Shown: piece after piece, positions 10,374 through 21,863 of the stretch
How positions within the stretch are numbered: position 1 is the first letter of the stretch
Layout of the letters: every line of letters starts with the position of its first letter
Assembly: GCA_026120035.1 (NCBI GenBank)
Contig: JALRME010000017.1
Coordinates: 868,001 to 932,000 of the forward strand
Length of the DNA stretch: 64,000 nucleotides
Direction: 5' to 3'
From: Coleophoma eucalyptorum
Taxonomy: Eukaryota > Ascomycota > Leotiomycetes > Helotiales > Dermateaceae
The notes under the pieces: model-generated
The model's database searches: none
What the model was told of the DNA's origin: nothing
Seen by the model: only the letters and a program-made list of their open reading frames with translations
Made by a program: the position numbers and the translations under genes

Positions 10374-13182
10374 TGGTAGTAGTCGTCAAGATATCTAGTC
10401 TTATTGACTACATTATAGATGGAGAATAACTTCATTATTCATCATAGCAACCCCAAAAACGCCTCAAAAATATACTTAATTGATTCCTTTTTCTCCTTGT
10501 CACGAATCAATAGTTACGTGTACGCTTTCCTTTAATCTACTGCTTTTATTTAGCTTAGAATTAGAATTGGGCGTCGAATATGATCAGCCACTTTGTTTTC
10601 TCCATTGCATAGCCTTTCCAAAGGTCAACCGTCGAACCCACTTCTGGACGCTCCTACGTGCGTTTCGCTTCTAGTTGGAAAAGGCGCTTGACAGTAGAGT
10701 GCCTGCCGGTCTTTTACCAGCGATATTACTACTGCTGGTTTACATCTAGTAACGTAAGAATCGACTTGAAGGTCAACAAGTATTTCAGGTAAAACCTGGT
10801 TTGTAGATGTGTATTGTAGAGAGTGTGAGGCAAAGAGGTATAAATACCTCCATCGCTAAGAAATACATATGACTAGTAGTTCTTGGTGATGGGGATGTAA
10901 TGAATTTAACTATTATAATATGCATCCATCAGGAATGCAGATCGATATTGACTTCTCCACCAAATCCTCAAAGTTGATGAATGGCCGGGAGACGGATGGC
11001 ATTCACGAAGAAGCTCTTAAAGCTGTGTGGTAAGCGAACTAACAGAACCAGAATCCGAAACAGAACCTATCCTCAAGGTAGTGATGCTCTTCTGTGGTAG
11101 AATCCCTCTCCTGGGTTACGTTTTAGTTTATTTTTTAGACCCATAACCTCGTAATGATAGACATCAGGATCCAGATGTCTTAAATTGCGCTCGGAAAATA
11201 TATCCATCATTAGGATTCGAACATGCAAGAATCTTTTCCAGATGACATATTATGTAAATTCAGGGTGAATATCATGTAATTACCTAACAGAGTTCAGACA
11301 ATGTATCCAGAACTATAAAGACCTCGAGTTTCCGTCATCATCTAGCCTTACTTGCCTGCCTCACTCGCCTCAATCTGACTCAATCTGGCTTTCCCTAGTT
11401 GGCTGAACCATCTGTTATTTTCTGGTAGAAATGTACTCATAAATAAGTACTGCAGCGGTGGATATCGCACTATAATGGCTTAGAGTTGCTAGCAGAGTAG
11501 CATTACTATATAAGACGTAGGTAGATTGCATCTGGTTGTTACTGTTCAACTGTTCTTTCTTGAAAACGGACTAGTTAAATCTAGAGAGGTATAAGATATC
11601 GCCAAATCCATGCTAGTGTTGGATTCTCTCCTCCAGATTACTCAATTATCAAGGATATAAAAGTGTCAGGCTCGAGAATCGGTACAGTTATATTAGCGCA
11701 GTATTGCTACCCAGCGAGAAGCGTCTCCTTTTGTTTACTTCAATTGTGCGTTGTAGAGTATTCGTTGAACATATTATAAATATAGTCTAAATGACTGGCC
11801 ATGGTTTCAGAATATGAGACGTCATTATTGAGGCCTTGACCAAATTGTTATCTACCCAGAAGTACCTTGTATTTTCTGGATCACTCATCTAGATCCTTTG
11901 CCGGCGAAGAAATATGTGGAAGACATATGTCCTGGACTCGGATAGCTTCTCTTTCTAAACCTAGCATAAGTTAACGATCTTTCGAAATCACTTATCGAGT
12001 CACAGCTCAGCCTCGGTACAGACAAGCCCATCACTTACGCTTCTTCTGTTGAAATCATTTGGTCATGTGACCATGCTATAGGCGTCTATGTAAATAGACC
12101 TTCTAGGCGGCCCTTCACTTCCATTCTACATTGTCGATACCATATTAAAGCTAATCTCTATTGATGCCCAGAATATTTCATTACAAGATATTGTATAGGT
12201 GATTTTCATCTGTCCTAGGTAGGATTCTAGCACGTATTACTAATGCTAAGCGAAGGACGGTGAGTTAGCACGGAGATCGGTGGTTTAAATCGCCGGCGCT
12301 GGATTGCAGCCCCGTGAATCGTTTTTATTATACAGGCTCTGGTGGCTTATAGAGCGGGAATTACGTATTCTTGGGGATCAAATTCCCAATGTCGTGCGGA
12401 TAAATGCAAACTATCAAATTTCTTCCCTACTCTACCCAATGCATCCTGTACCAATTCTATTATAAGGACTTCTATGGTACGCGTACTTTGATTACCATCC
12501 TACTCCTCGCTGGTATTAAGGGACGCAGAAACACAGTAGAATACAACAGACTTGTATTGACATAATAGACTCTTGGTCACCAATTATCCGATGTGGGTAA
12601 AGTGATGAAGAGAGAAGAGTAGTAAATACAGGAAAGGAAAGAAATTAGAGGGTACCAGCGCCATACAAGTGCCGGTGGCGTCAGGCCACAACGACGGAAG
12701 AACATGGATAGGTGTATGTACGGGGACCAGCAAGTGGATTTCGATAGTGGGTTCATAACTCTTTAACACATTTATCTTATGAGGATCTACGATGATCTAT
12801 CGCCACAAAAAGTTAAAGACTGTTCATGGGACTCCTTCGCAAGAAAAATCCCAGATAGTCTAGATGCATTTTATGGCTTATACCCCCATCAGCCACGTAT
12901 GGAGGTCAGGAACATGACGACACAAACACTTAGAAACAATCTTTGGTATGGATGTGATTATAGTACTACTGGTCCTGAAAGACAATTCACATATACATAA
13001 GTGTGTCTTGTTTCCCGTTTGCGCCTTCGTTCTCCTATGTGCTTTGCGATTAGCATCCTCTCCTTTTGCAATTTGTACAATCTTTCTTATTATTATCTGC
13101 TTACGGCTATTCAGCTATCCATTCTTTCCTTCACACACCTTTTCATCTCTTTTCCCCCGCCATAGTTTCATCAACAGAAAAT
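10374..13182. other. Gene-poor AT-rich stretch
   Basis: About 2.8 kb without any coding region I can support on either strand. Open frames are short and have no recognisable motif. No terminal repeats, tRNA or transposase relic were identified. The last few hundred bases before 13183 are pyrimidine-rich and look like the tannase promoter and leader. Confidence 0.5.
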
Positions 13183-15103
13183 ATGCTGGGACTACTGGCA
13201 TTAGGTCTCTTGAGCACAGCTTCGGCGGCCACATCCTTGGCCTCTGTTTGCAATACAGACTACGTAACATCGGTTCTGCCTACATCGTCTGATGATATCC
13301 CAACGGGTATTACAATTAATTCATCATCGCTGACGGTTAGCTCTTGGTATAATTACTCTGTCACTGATGCAACGTTTTGGGTTGACGCTGTTGTTGACTT
13401 TTGTGAGGTAACTTTTGCCTACACTCACGAGAATCTCGATGATCAGCTAGTCGTCACGTACTACATGCCCAACCCAGATGCATTTCAGAACCGCTTCCTT
13501 GCCACTGGCGGTGCAGCTTATACAATCAACAATGGCTCAGGTGGCGCTGATATGACTGGAGGTGTTACTTACGGTGCTGCTTCAGGTTATACCGATGCAG
13601 GCATGCCTTACTACGGTAGCGCAGATCTTGATGAGGTTGTGCTTCTGGGTAATGGCACTCTCAACTGGCCAATTGTGTACAACTTTGCCTACCGCGCTAT
13701 TGCTGAGATGACCCAAATTGGCAAGGCTTTCACCAGCAACTTTTACCACATCACCACAACCAACTCCACATCGACCAACTCTACTACCGACAAGCTTTAT
13801 ACTTACTATACTGGTTGCTCGGAAGGTGGGAGGGAAGGAATGAGCCAGGTCCAACGTGCTCCAGAGCTTTATGACGGAATAATTGCTGGTGCCCCAGCAA
13901 TGCGGTATGGTCAGCAGCAGGTGAACCACCTTGTCCAGCCTGTCCAGGTCGAAACCCTCGGCTACTATCCTTCAACCTGCGAATTAGATATCATCTTAAA
14001 CAAGACCCTCACTGCCTGCGACACTTTAGACGGAAAGTTTGACGGCGTTATCGCTCGCAGTGACCTTTGCGCTCTCAATTTCAACATCTCATCACTTATT
14101 GGCACCGAATATTCCTGTGATACCACCAGTACCAGCAGCATTGGACTCGGTTATGGAAAGAGAATGGCTAAGAGACAGAGTACCTCAGATGCGCCAGCTA
14201 CCAACGGCACTCTCTCTGCAGAAGCCGTTCTTGTTGCACAGACTCTCTTGGATGGTCTGAAAGACTCTCAGGGTCGCCAAGTGTACTTCCCTTTCCAAGC
14301 AGGAGCCGGATTTGCTGACCCAACTGTCTACGATAATGGCACCAAGTCCTGGACTATCACCAACCCTGATAGCAATGGCGAATGGATTACTAAGTTCCTC
14401 CATTGGCAGGATATTGAATCCTTGGATCTAACTAACGTTACATACGACAACTTGCGCGATTGGATGAGGGAAGGAATGGTGCTCTACATGGATTCTCTTC
14501 AGACCACTTTGCCCGACCTCACTACCTTCTATGAAAAGGGCGGAAAGTTTATTCACTACCATGGGTCAGTTGGTTACCTCCAAAATTTTGAAACTTGATG
14601 TTTAGGAAGCAAACTAATGATAAAATTTGAACAGCGAGGCCGATACCAGCGTCCCTCCTACCGGTTCTATCCACTACCACGAGTCAGTGCGTAAGATCAT
14701 GTATCCTGATATGTCCTTCGAGGATGGAAACGATGCTCTTAACGAGTGGTACAGGTTTTTCTTGGTCCCAGGTCTGTCATAAGCTCACTTTACTCATTGC
14801 TCCATTCTCTGACTCCTCGTAGGTGCAGCACACTGCGCAACCAACGACCTTCAGCCTAATGCTCCCTTCCCTACTACCAACTTCGCAGTCATGATTGACT
14901 GGGTAGAAAACGACGTCTTCCCTACAACCCTTAATGCTACCGTGCCCAGCGGCTCCCCCTTCTCCGGTGACGTCGGTCAGATTTGCGCCTGGCCATCGCG
15001 TCCTTACTGGACGGATAACTCTACCATGGTGTGCCAGAACAACCAGTCTTCGATCAGCAATCTACTTTACGAGCTAGACGCTTTTAAGATGCCAGTCTAC
15101 TAA
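13183..15103 (+). CDS. Secreted tannase / feruloyl esterase (PF07519)
   Basis: Exons 13183-14564, 14635-14771, 14823-15103; 599 residues, the usual size of Aspergillus tannases (about 590). The first 20 residues are a signal peptide (MLGLLALGLLSTASA). The nucleophile motif is GCSEGGR, near residue 220. The catalytic Asp and His are supplied after the introns; GAAHC carries the His and the partner Cys of the disulfide that bridges the active site. Many N-x-S/T sites fit secretion. A dibasic KR pair in GYGKRMAKRQ near residues 325-330 matches the internal Kex2 cleavage that yields two disulfide-linked chains in known tannases. The enzyme would release gallic, ferulic or related acids from plant phenolic esters outside the cell. 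Confidence 0.92.
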
Positions 15104-15609
15104 GCAGCTTCTACTTGAATCTGAGAGGAAATGGGTACGAAATGAGGAGGAGCTACAATCTTCTTTGTATTTATTCCTTGTTGTTTGGGGGAGGGAGGGC
15201 TTCCTTGTATATAAAACAACTACATATCCTACTCAAGCAGGTCACCGCTGCGGTGGGAGAAGAGAAGAATATGCAAACAGATAGATTAACTTCTTTTTAA
15301 AAGCTTATTAATAGATTAACCCGTTAAAACGACCGGGCGCTTAGAATATGGACTGTCGTGATTTCGGTTCTATCCTTGTTATCTTTATTCAACTGTGGGG
15401 GTACGGTGCTATATCATAACTGAAACTTATACCACAGGGATCGGATTAAATCGGATATATTAAGGCCCGATAAATGGTCATATGATTGAGCCGGATTGAC
15501 TTATTTCCGATGTCTTGCTTCCCTACAGGAAATGAAGGAATAGCTTCATACTCTTTATAGATTAGCTTATTATTGATCTGATCCCTAACTCCCTATCTAT
15601 TACGATTTC
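15104..15609. other. Intergenic stretch
   Basis: About 500 bp between the tannase stop and the LanC-like start. AT-rich, no gene visible. Confidence 0.45.
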
Positions 15610-16752
15610 ATGGCACTTCAAGTGTTCACCGATACCATGGCCGATAGATACTTTGCCAACGATACTGGGAGTCTTCTTCGGGTTGGAAATACGCAGGAAT
15701 ATCTTCTCCAGTCCATTGACAGTATCATCCAAGACTGTCCTCCTAAGTTGCCGTGGGCTGCACCATATAACGGCCAAGTGTATCGCGGGTTGTTCCGTGG
15801 TCCTACACCTATCGCCTATTTCTTCCTCCTTCTGTCTGTAAAACAACCTGATCTTATCCTCCACGGCAAAACACCACTGGAATGGTGTCATGAATATCTT
15901 GGACTTGGTCAAAAAGATATTCCCCTGCTTCTTACTAACACTTGTGGTATCACCAACGAGTATTTGGCCTACAATACGATTCTAGCTTGTATATCCAGAG
16001 ATACTGACTGTGCTATGAAAGTGACTTCAGCTCTACAGAGTCTGGAAACTCACCCCGGACACTGCGAATGGCTGAATGGTCGAGCAGGAGCGCTTTACTT
16101 ACTAAGAATTATTCGTCATTTTCTTCCATCCTGTAAAGAAGAGGTCAACCGCGTAATCCGCATCTTAATTGAGGAAATTCTGTCCCAGGAACTGTGGGTA
16201 TGGAGCGAGCGCCAGTACTGTGGTGCCGCGCACGGCGAAATCGGGATTCTCACTCAGGTAATACTCAGCGATTACTCTTATGCCCCTAAGCTTGAGACAA
16301 AGCTCTCGTCACTTTTGGATCTCCAAGAGGAGAACGGGAATTGGCCTGTTGTTCCCACCAAAGACATTGGTCTCATTCATTTCTGCCATGGCGCTCCTGG
16401 TTTTGTCATATCATTACTAGCGATCCGAGAATACTTCCCCTCATTGCATCAACACATTGATAATGCTATCGAAATGGGAAGGAAATTGATTTGGGAGAAG
16501 GGGCTTCTAAGAAAGGAGCCAAATATTTGTCATGGAATTACAGGAAATGCGCTGGCTTTATCAGGAGTGGAACGAGAACACTTCCTAGAACATGCTACTC
16601 CTAAGAAGGTCAAGGAGGGAGTAGAGGCTGGAATATTTATAAAGGAGGATGCAGATCCATTTGGATTACTTTGGGGTGCCGCTGGCCGTGCTTGGGTTTG
16701 GATGGATTGGGAGATTGGCCAGGGGAAGGTGGCTTTATACACGGACGTGTAG
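15610..16752 (+). CDS. LanC-like protein (lanthionine synthetase C family, PF05147)
   Basis: Intron-free gene of 380 residues. The three LanC signatures are in order and spacing: YCGAAHGEIG near residue 202, FCHGAPG near 257 and NICHGITGNAL near 304. The Cys of the first and the Cys-His pair of the last are the expected zinc ligands; the His in CHGAPG is the active-site acid/base. Helical repeats around them fit the alpha/alpha toroid. Eukaryotic LanC-like proteins bind glutathione and in animals add glutathione to dehydroamino acids in damaged proteins. No lanthipeptide precursor or LanB/LanM partner is visible nearby, so a peptide-modifying role here is unsupported. Probably cytosolic. Confidence 0.88.
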   Translation: MALQVFTDTMADRYFANDTGSLLRVGNTQEYLLQSIDSIIQDCPPKLPWAAPYNGQVYRGLFRGPTPIAYFFLLLSVKQPDLILHGKTPLEWCHEYLGLGQKDIPLLLTNTCGITNEYLAYNTILACISRDTDCAMKVTSALQSLETHPGHCEWLNGRAGALYLLRIIRHFLPSCKEEVNRVIRILIEEILSQELWVWSERQYCGAAHGEIGILTQVILSDYSYAPKLETKLSSLLDLQEENGNWPVVPTKDIGLIHFCHGAPGFVISLLAIREYFPSLHQHIDNAIEMGRKLIWEKGLLRKEPNICHGITGNALALSGVEREHFLEHATPKKVKEGVEAGIFIKEDADPFGLLWGAAGRAWVWMDWEIGQGKVALYTDV

Positions 16753-16958
16753 CACAGCTATCGCTAACATTATCGTTTTCATGGCCTTTAATGTGGTGTT
16801 TATTTGTTCTTCATGTTAGCAGTCTAACACTGTGTCTACTGCAAAATAGCCAGATACTGAATGATTTTATATGTCCTTTACCTCGACGGCTCTGTTTCGA
16901 TCGACATACTATTGGTATTGGACCTTCTATTTCTTGGTCTCTATCCATTAGAAGAGGA

Positions 16959-18125
16959 CTACTTGTCGCTCGGCCGAATTGCCCTTGGTTGTGGCAACCA
17001 ATCAAATGTGCCTCCTGTTTTAGTCTGACTGACATCGCCAGGGCCCTGGACTTGGTGTTGGTCCTTGTCATCTGTGCCCTTAAACAGTGTCCCACTTAAG
17101 AACGTGTGAGGAAAGCCGTGGTCAAACGAATAGGCTGATTCCACCTCGGCGACCTCATCCTCACTAAGCCCTACGCTTAGCCCGCCGATACTGCCCTGGA
17201 TGTGCTCGATCTTGCGGCCACCTAAAATTGGGAATACATAAGGGGTTTTCTGCAGACAATATGCAAGAGCTACTTGTAGGAGCTGGCAGCCCTTCTTCTC
17301 TGCCATTCTCTCAAGGACTACTGAAACCTCCTTGTCTCTGGAAGATGTAGGAATGAAATTGCGGCCGGTGTTGTGATTTTCGCGCTCTTCAAAGCCCCTG
17401 TTAGTTTGAAAACGCCCTTGGTTTAGTACCCCGTACGGCGCTAAGTCCATGCCTTCAGCCTTGCACATAGGGATGATATCACGCTCTAGGTCCCGCATCG
17501 CCGCATTCCACATGCCTTGGTAGATAACGAAGGGCCGCAAGCTGTGGTCGCGGGCATACCGGTTGGCAGAGCTGACGACCCAAGCTGGACAGTCGCTGAT
17601 GCCTAAATAAAGGACTTTTCCAGCCATGATGAGGTCGTTAAGGCTGTGCATGAGCTCCTCAATGGACGTTGCATAATCCCACCAGTGTACGTAGAAAATG
17701 TCAATGTAGTTAGTTTGCAGTTTCTTAAGCGAGGCCTCGATGGACAGCTTCATATTCTTAGAACCGTTGCCTACAAAGTTGCTCTGGATATCATTCGTGT
17801 ACGCTTTCCGATATGGTGATGAATACTTAGTAGCGACGACCATCTGATCCCGATTTCCTCTGGTAGCCATCCACTCACCCACCCACTCTTCCGACTGACC
17901 ATTCTGGTATGAAATAGCCGTGTCGAGGAAGTTACCGCCATTGGCGTAGAAGGTGTCGAGAATTTGCAGAGCTGTCTCTTTGCTAATATCACCGTATCTG
18001 TCTTGTTGCTTGTCACCGAAGGACATAGTACCAAGGCACAATGGCGAGACACGTATGTTAGCACTAGGAGCCAGTTGACGGTGTCTCATCAACCGAGAAT
18101 TTGGTAGTGGGTAGAAGGACGGCAT
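16959..18125 (-). CDS. Aldo-keto reductase, aryl-alcohol dehydrogenase (AAD/AKR9) type
   Basis: Single exon, 388 residues. Active-site tetrad residues are visible: Asp and Tyr in NFLDTAISYQNG (near 66-72), Lys in MVVATKYSS (near 96) and His in FYVHWWDY (near 147). The NAGKVLYLGISDCPAWVV and FPILGGRKIEHI segments, the latter NADP-binding, are typical of fungal aryl-alcohol and norsolorinic acid reductases. It would reduce aromatic or polyketide aldehydes with NADPH. The gene converges on the LanC-like gene with about 200 bp between stops. Substrate unknown. Confidence 0.9.
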   Translation of the reverse strand: MPSFYPLPNSRLMRHRQLAPSANIRVSPLCLGTMSFGDKQQDRYGDISKETALQILDTFYANGGNFLDTAISYQNGQSEEWVGEWMATRGNRDQMVVATKYSSPYRKAYTNDIQSNFVGNGSKNMKLSIEASLKKLQTNYIDIFYVHWWDYATSIEELMHSLNDLIMAGKVLYLGISDCPAWVVSSANRYARDHSLRPFVIYQGMWNAAMRDLERDIIPMCKAEGMDLAPYGVLNQGRFQTNRGFEERENHNTGRNFIPTSSRDKEVSVVLERMAEKKGCQLLQVALAYCLQKTPYVFPILGGRKIEHIQGSIGGLSVGLSEDEVAEVESAYSFDHGFPHTFLSGTLFKGTDDKDQHQVQGPGDVSQTKTGGTFDWLPQPRAIRPSDK

Positions 18126-20071
18126 GATGGAACGAATCAGAATATATTAAACAGTACGTGGTATACAAATATAAGTTGGTTCTGGGAGTATTATCATGAA
18201 GCTATGAGACCCAGCCACTACCTTTATACCCAGGTTAGAGATTCAATACGACGGGTTCTCAACAAGATAGACCGGGTTGGGCAAGCTCTTAAGTCCGGAA
18301 AATCTGAAGGGCTAGCTATGTGGTATTATTCTGCCCTTCTTTTAGATACGTCATGAAATTACACAGGTCTTCTCGACAAGAAAAGATGGGTTGCCAGCCT
18401 CGGCAGGTCTATATGTTGCTTTCTATCATACTCGTACTCGTACATATCGTACATTGCTTACTAGCCTTAATTTGGCCCCTCAATCCCCCCACTACTTTCA
18501 CATAATACGCTGTTGATGCGTAAATATGTGCGGATTGCATGGGTCTATCTCTTGGCTTAGCATTAAAGCTCAGAGGGCAAATGGATCTCACGGAGTTAAC
18601 CATTGATAGCTCCGAACTTGAAATTTTTCATTGCTGTTAGATTAGTTTGTCCCTTGGCCTAGTATCGACGCATTAATTCTCATAGGGAAAACGGGTCTCA
18701 CGGGGTTAACCATAAATAGCTCCGAACTCGAGGTTTGATTTGTCCTGGGCCTGCCAAATCGGCTCGTAGACCCAGCTTCTACACCCACAATCCGACCATG
18801 ACATCCAAATGTCTAGTGATAAGTACTTCTGAACCTAGAAATATTGTGATGATTGAGAAGGATAGTTTCATGCCAAAGAGCCTGATCTGCGGACATTCGG
18901 ACGGATTTCGGTCTATACACTGCCCTGGCAATGCTAGAGGCTAATTCCTATATATTTTGGCTCGTATCGCTTGCTGAAACTTAAAACAAGGAGAGGCCGG
19001 GATTTATAGAGGGCCTAGCTCTGTACCTCTTATGTATCCGCATCAGACCCAATCGGCCTAGGAACTTAATGTTTCAGAGAGAAAAACAGTGTTGCCACTT
19101 TGTAAGATATTTGACATTTTATTTGCAGTTGAGATGTAGAAACATTGGGGCTCCAAATTACCTATTCTTGATATTTATAACCTCACCTGCTGCCATATCA
19201 GCGGCTCTCTTCATTACATTGACTATGAAGTTCAGATTCGAACTATTAGGAAAATATCTAGAGCTGTATCTGTAACTCAGGTCTTTTCCAGGTCTTTCGT
19301 TCCATATCATGTAATACTTTGTGCAAGAAAGAGAGTAGTTCAAGCACTTCAGCCCTACAACAAACATAAGCAACAGGAACATTCCTCAAGTCTCCGATCG
19401 ATAGCTTATTACTCGGGTTAAACAGCTGTTAGACACACAGGTATGTAATTAGACCATATAGTAATAATAAAGACAAGAGGGTAAGGACCAATTTTATTAA
19501 AATTGCCAGCCAAAGAGCTTTGAACGAGTTGCTTTTAAAGGAGCATGTCCGAATTGTAGTCTTCTCGCTGTCGAAAAGCCATCTCTACATGCTGCATCGC
19601 CCACGTGACGTAATTATTGGATGGAACTGATAATTATATTAATATTGAATCAATGGCCTGTATAGGAAAAATACAAACGTTTATTGAGCCTTCTAAATAC
19701 GTTCTCTAAGCTGTATAGTAGCATGTAACACGTGACCATTTTCCCAACCATAAAGGATATTGTTCCTGGGTAGAGCTTCTGTTTGGACGGTTACGGAAGA
19801 ATCATTCCCAATAATTGTCTTTTTTCAAATGATTAAAAAATCCGCTTCTTTAAGGCTGAAAGGGCAATGAACCCAAGATTCCAAGGTGCATATCTACTCT
19901 CCTGCCATCGATATTGAGTTAGCGAGTTTGTCGGCTGCAGCTTTATCCATCCAATAACGTCATTTCTCTCACTCAGAAGGCACCCAAGATTATTTACGTT
20001 TTCCCACCCATGAACAACGTATACTAGTTTACCCAATTCCCCATCAGCTTTACCTTTATCTTGAGTCTACA
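18126..20071. other. Long intergenic region
   Basis: About 1.9 kb between divergent aldo-keto reductase and CDF-like genes. Apart from the tandem repeat at 18551-18745 I see only short meaningless frames and AT-rich sequence. Confidence 0.5.
18551..18745. repeat. Degenerate tandem duplication, two units of about 100 bp
   Basis: Unit 1 (about 18551-18650) and unit 2 (about 18653-18745) share, in order, CTTGGC(T/C)TAG, a CATTAA segment, TCTCACGG(A/G)GTTAAC, ATAGCTCCGAACT(T/C)GA and a final TTTGTCC. The shared cores are 110 bp apart. Most differences in the cores are C/T or G/A transitions. No coding potential is evident. Confidence 0.7.
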
Positions 20072-21634
20072 ATGGCAGCCTCTTCGTACCTTGAAGATGA
20101 AGAAGCAGGTCGTTCTTCCCTCCGATATCTGGACGAGAGCCAGCCCCCAAATCGCCCTTCAAATTCTTCTCGACGGCTTTCGGCAATTCTGTCAGCACCC
20201 CAAATGAGGAGCATGCGTCTGATTGGAAACAGTGACCCGAGATATCAATGGTCTGTAGTTCTTATAATATGATGCAGATTGGTTCTTGTCATTAATTTTA
20301 TGTACAGGGCGCGGTACTGGAAGCCTGATGAACATTTAAAATGTATGAAAAGGCATATGTGAGTACCCCTATTTAGCATTGAAAATTCAAGGGTCTGCTT
20401 CGACTAACCAACATAAGACGGAAATACTACAACCGGACAAATTTCTTGATACAGCAGTATATCTACATAGACCGTCTACTGAACTCTTCGTTGCCTCATG
20501 ACCTAATTCAACAATATGATACCGCCGGTTCACAACTCAATGGGCCAGCTACTGCTACAACAAAAGTTCGAAGAACACGAAGGGATATCTACCAGGCCCC
20601 GGATGACACGGTATCGTTGCTTGCAGATGTCGAGAGTGATGACTTTGATGGAGCCAAGCCTACTCTTCCAAAATTCATACACGACGAATCAGCGGATACT
20701 AACGATAAGACTGTGATTATTGCTATTTACATTTACCTTACAGCGAGCTTCTTAGTTCTTGTTAGTAAAATATTTGTTTTCTGGACCTCTAGCTCTCTAT
20801 CCGTATTAGCAAGCCTAGTCAATACTGCTCTAAACTTTGTGAGTTCTGCAATTATTTGGAGGACAATTAGAGTGGTTGCACAGCGGGACCAGTATTCCTA
20901 TCCTGTAGGACGTCGCAAATTGGAGCCAATCGGAGTCTTAATTTTCTCGGTTATTGTGGCAACGTCCTTCTTCCAGGTAGCCTTTGAGTGTGTGCACCGT
21001 CTAGCATTCGGAAGTCATTCCATCGTGCAGCTTAGTTCGGCAGCATATGGCATCATGAGTGGTATTATTGTCGTCCAATTGATATGCTACATCATATTTC
21101 GTTATGTGGAGAACACCAGTGTCCAGGCTTTGGTACAGGATGAATTTAGAGATGCCATTCTGAGCATTTCTAGCGTGGTATTTCCATTCGGTACCAATCC
21201 TTTTCAACTGTATCAACTGAATTTACTCTAACGCAGCGTGCTTAGTTGGTTTCCGTGCAAGTATCTGGTGGCTTGATTCTATTGGGGGTCTTTTGCTATC
21301 TGTTTATGTTATGCTCACTTGGCTGCGTACTACCTCAGAGCATGTGCGGAATCTATCAGGACAAGCAGCCACTCCAGATGAGCGTAATATCCTGCTCTAC
21401 CTCACTATGCGTTTCGCCAAAACGATCAAGAAAATACAAAATCTGCACGCGTACCATTCCGGGGACAGGGTCATTGTGGAGGTTGTTATTGTAGTGGATG
21501 AGATTATGTCCATTCGGGATAGTCATGATCTTGCGCAGAGTCTACAATATGTTCTGGAATCGGTGCCGATTGTGGAGCGGGCTTATGTACAACAAGATTA
21601 TTCTTCTTGGAATCTACCTAGTCACTTGGATTGA
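20072..21634 (+). CDS. Cation diffusion facilitator (CDF)-like membrane protein, unusual metal site
   Basis: Exons 20072-20250, 20308-20358, 20418-21190, 21237-21634; 466 residues. Like other fungal members it has a disordered N-terminus, then RKYYNRTNFLIQQYIYIDRLL, a soluble stretch, and about six membrane segments (one ends SFLVLVSKIFVF), with YPVGRRKLEPIGVLIFSV and WWLDSIGGLLLSVYV, then a C-terminal cytosolic domain. In typical fungal CDFs TM2 reads SLVDxALD, with two metal-binding Asp; here it is SLVNTALN (bases 20821-20835), both Asp being Asn. The fold is intact, so metal transport may be altered or lost. No frameshift is seen. Confidence 0.85.
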
Positions 21635-21863
21635 TTGAGAATGAGGTGCTTTCAGTATATCTCACCAAAGAGTTGGCATACTTGTAAACTTGGCGGTCAT
21701 GCTTGGAAGATTTTGGATCAAAAACTACAGAAGGGGCTTGTCCTTGGTTATGATAAACTGACCTAGTTGCTCTAAGTCTGCTCCTCTATTCCCCTCTGGT
21801 GCTGCAAGAAACACTGTCTTATGCACGGCTGTAACATGCTGATTGTACTGGTTGCCATAGCCG

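Noticed and set aside
12250..12310. tRNA-like T-arm: CGGTG stem and CGCCG partner around GTTTAAAT
   Set aside because: The loop has eight instead of seven bases and no matching acceptor stem or D-arm lies upstream, so it is not a tRNA gene.
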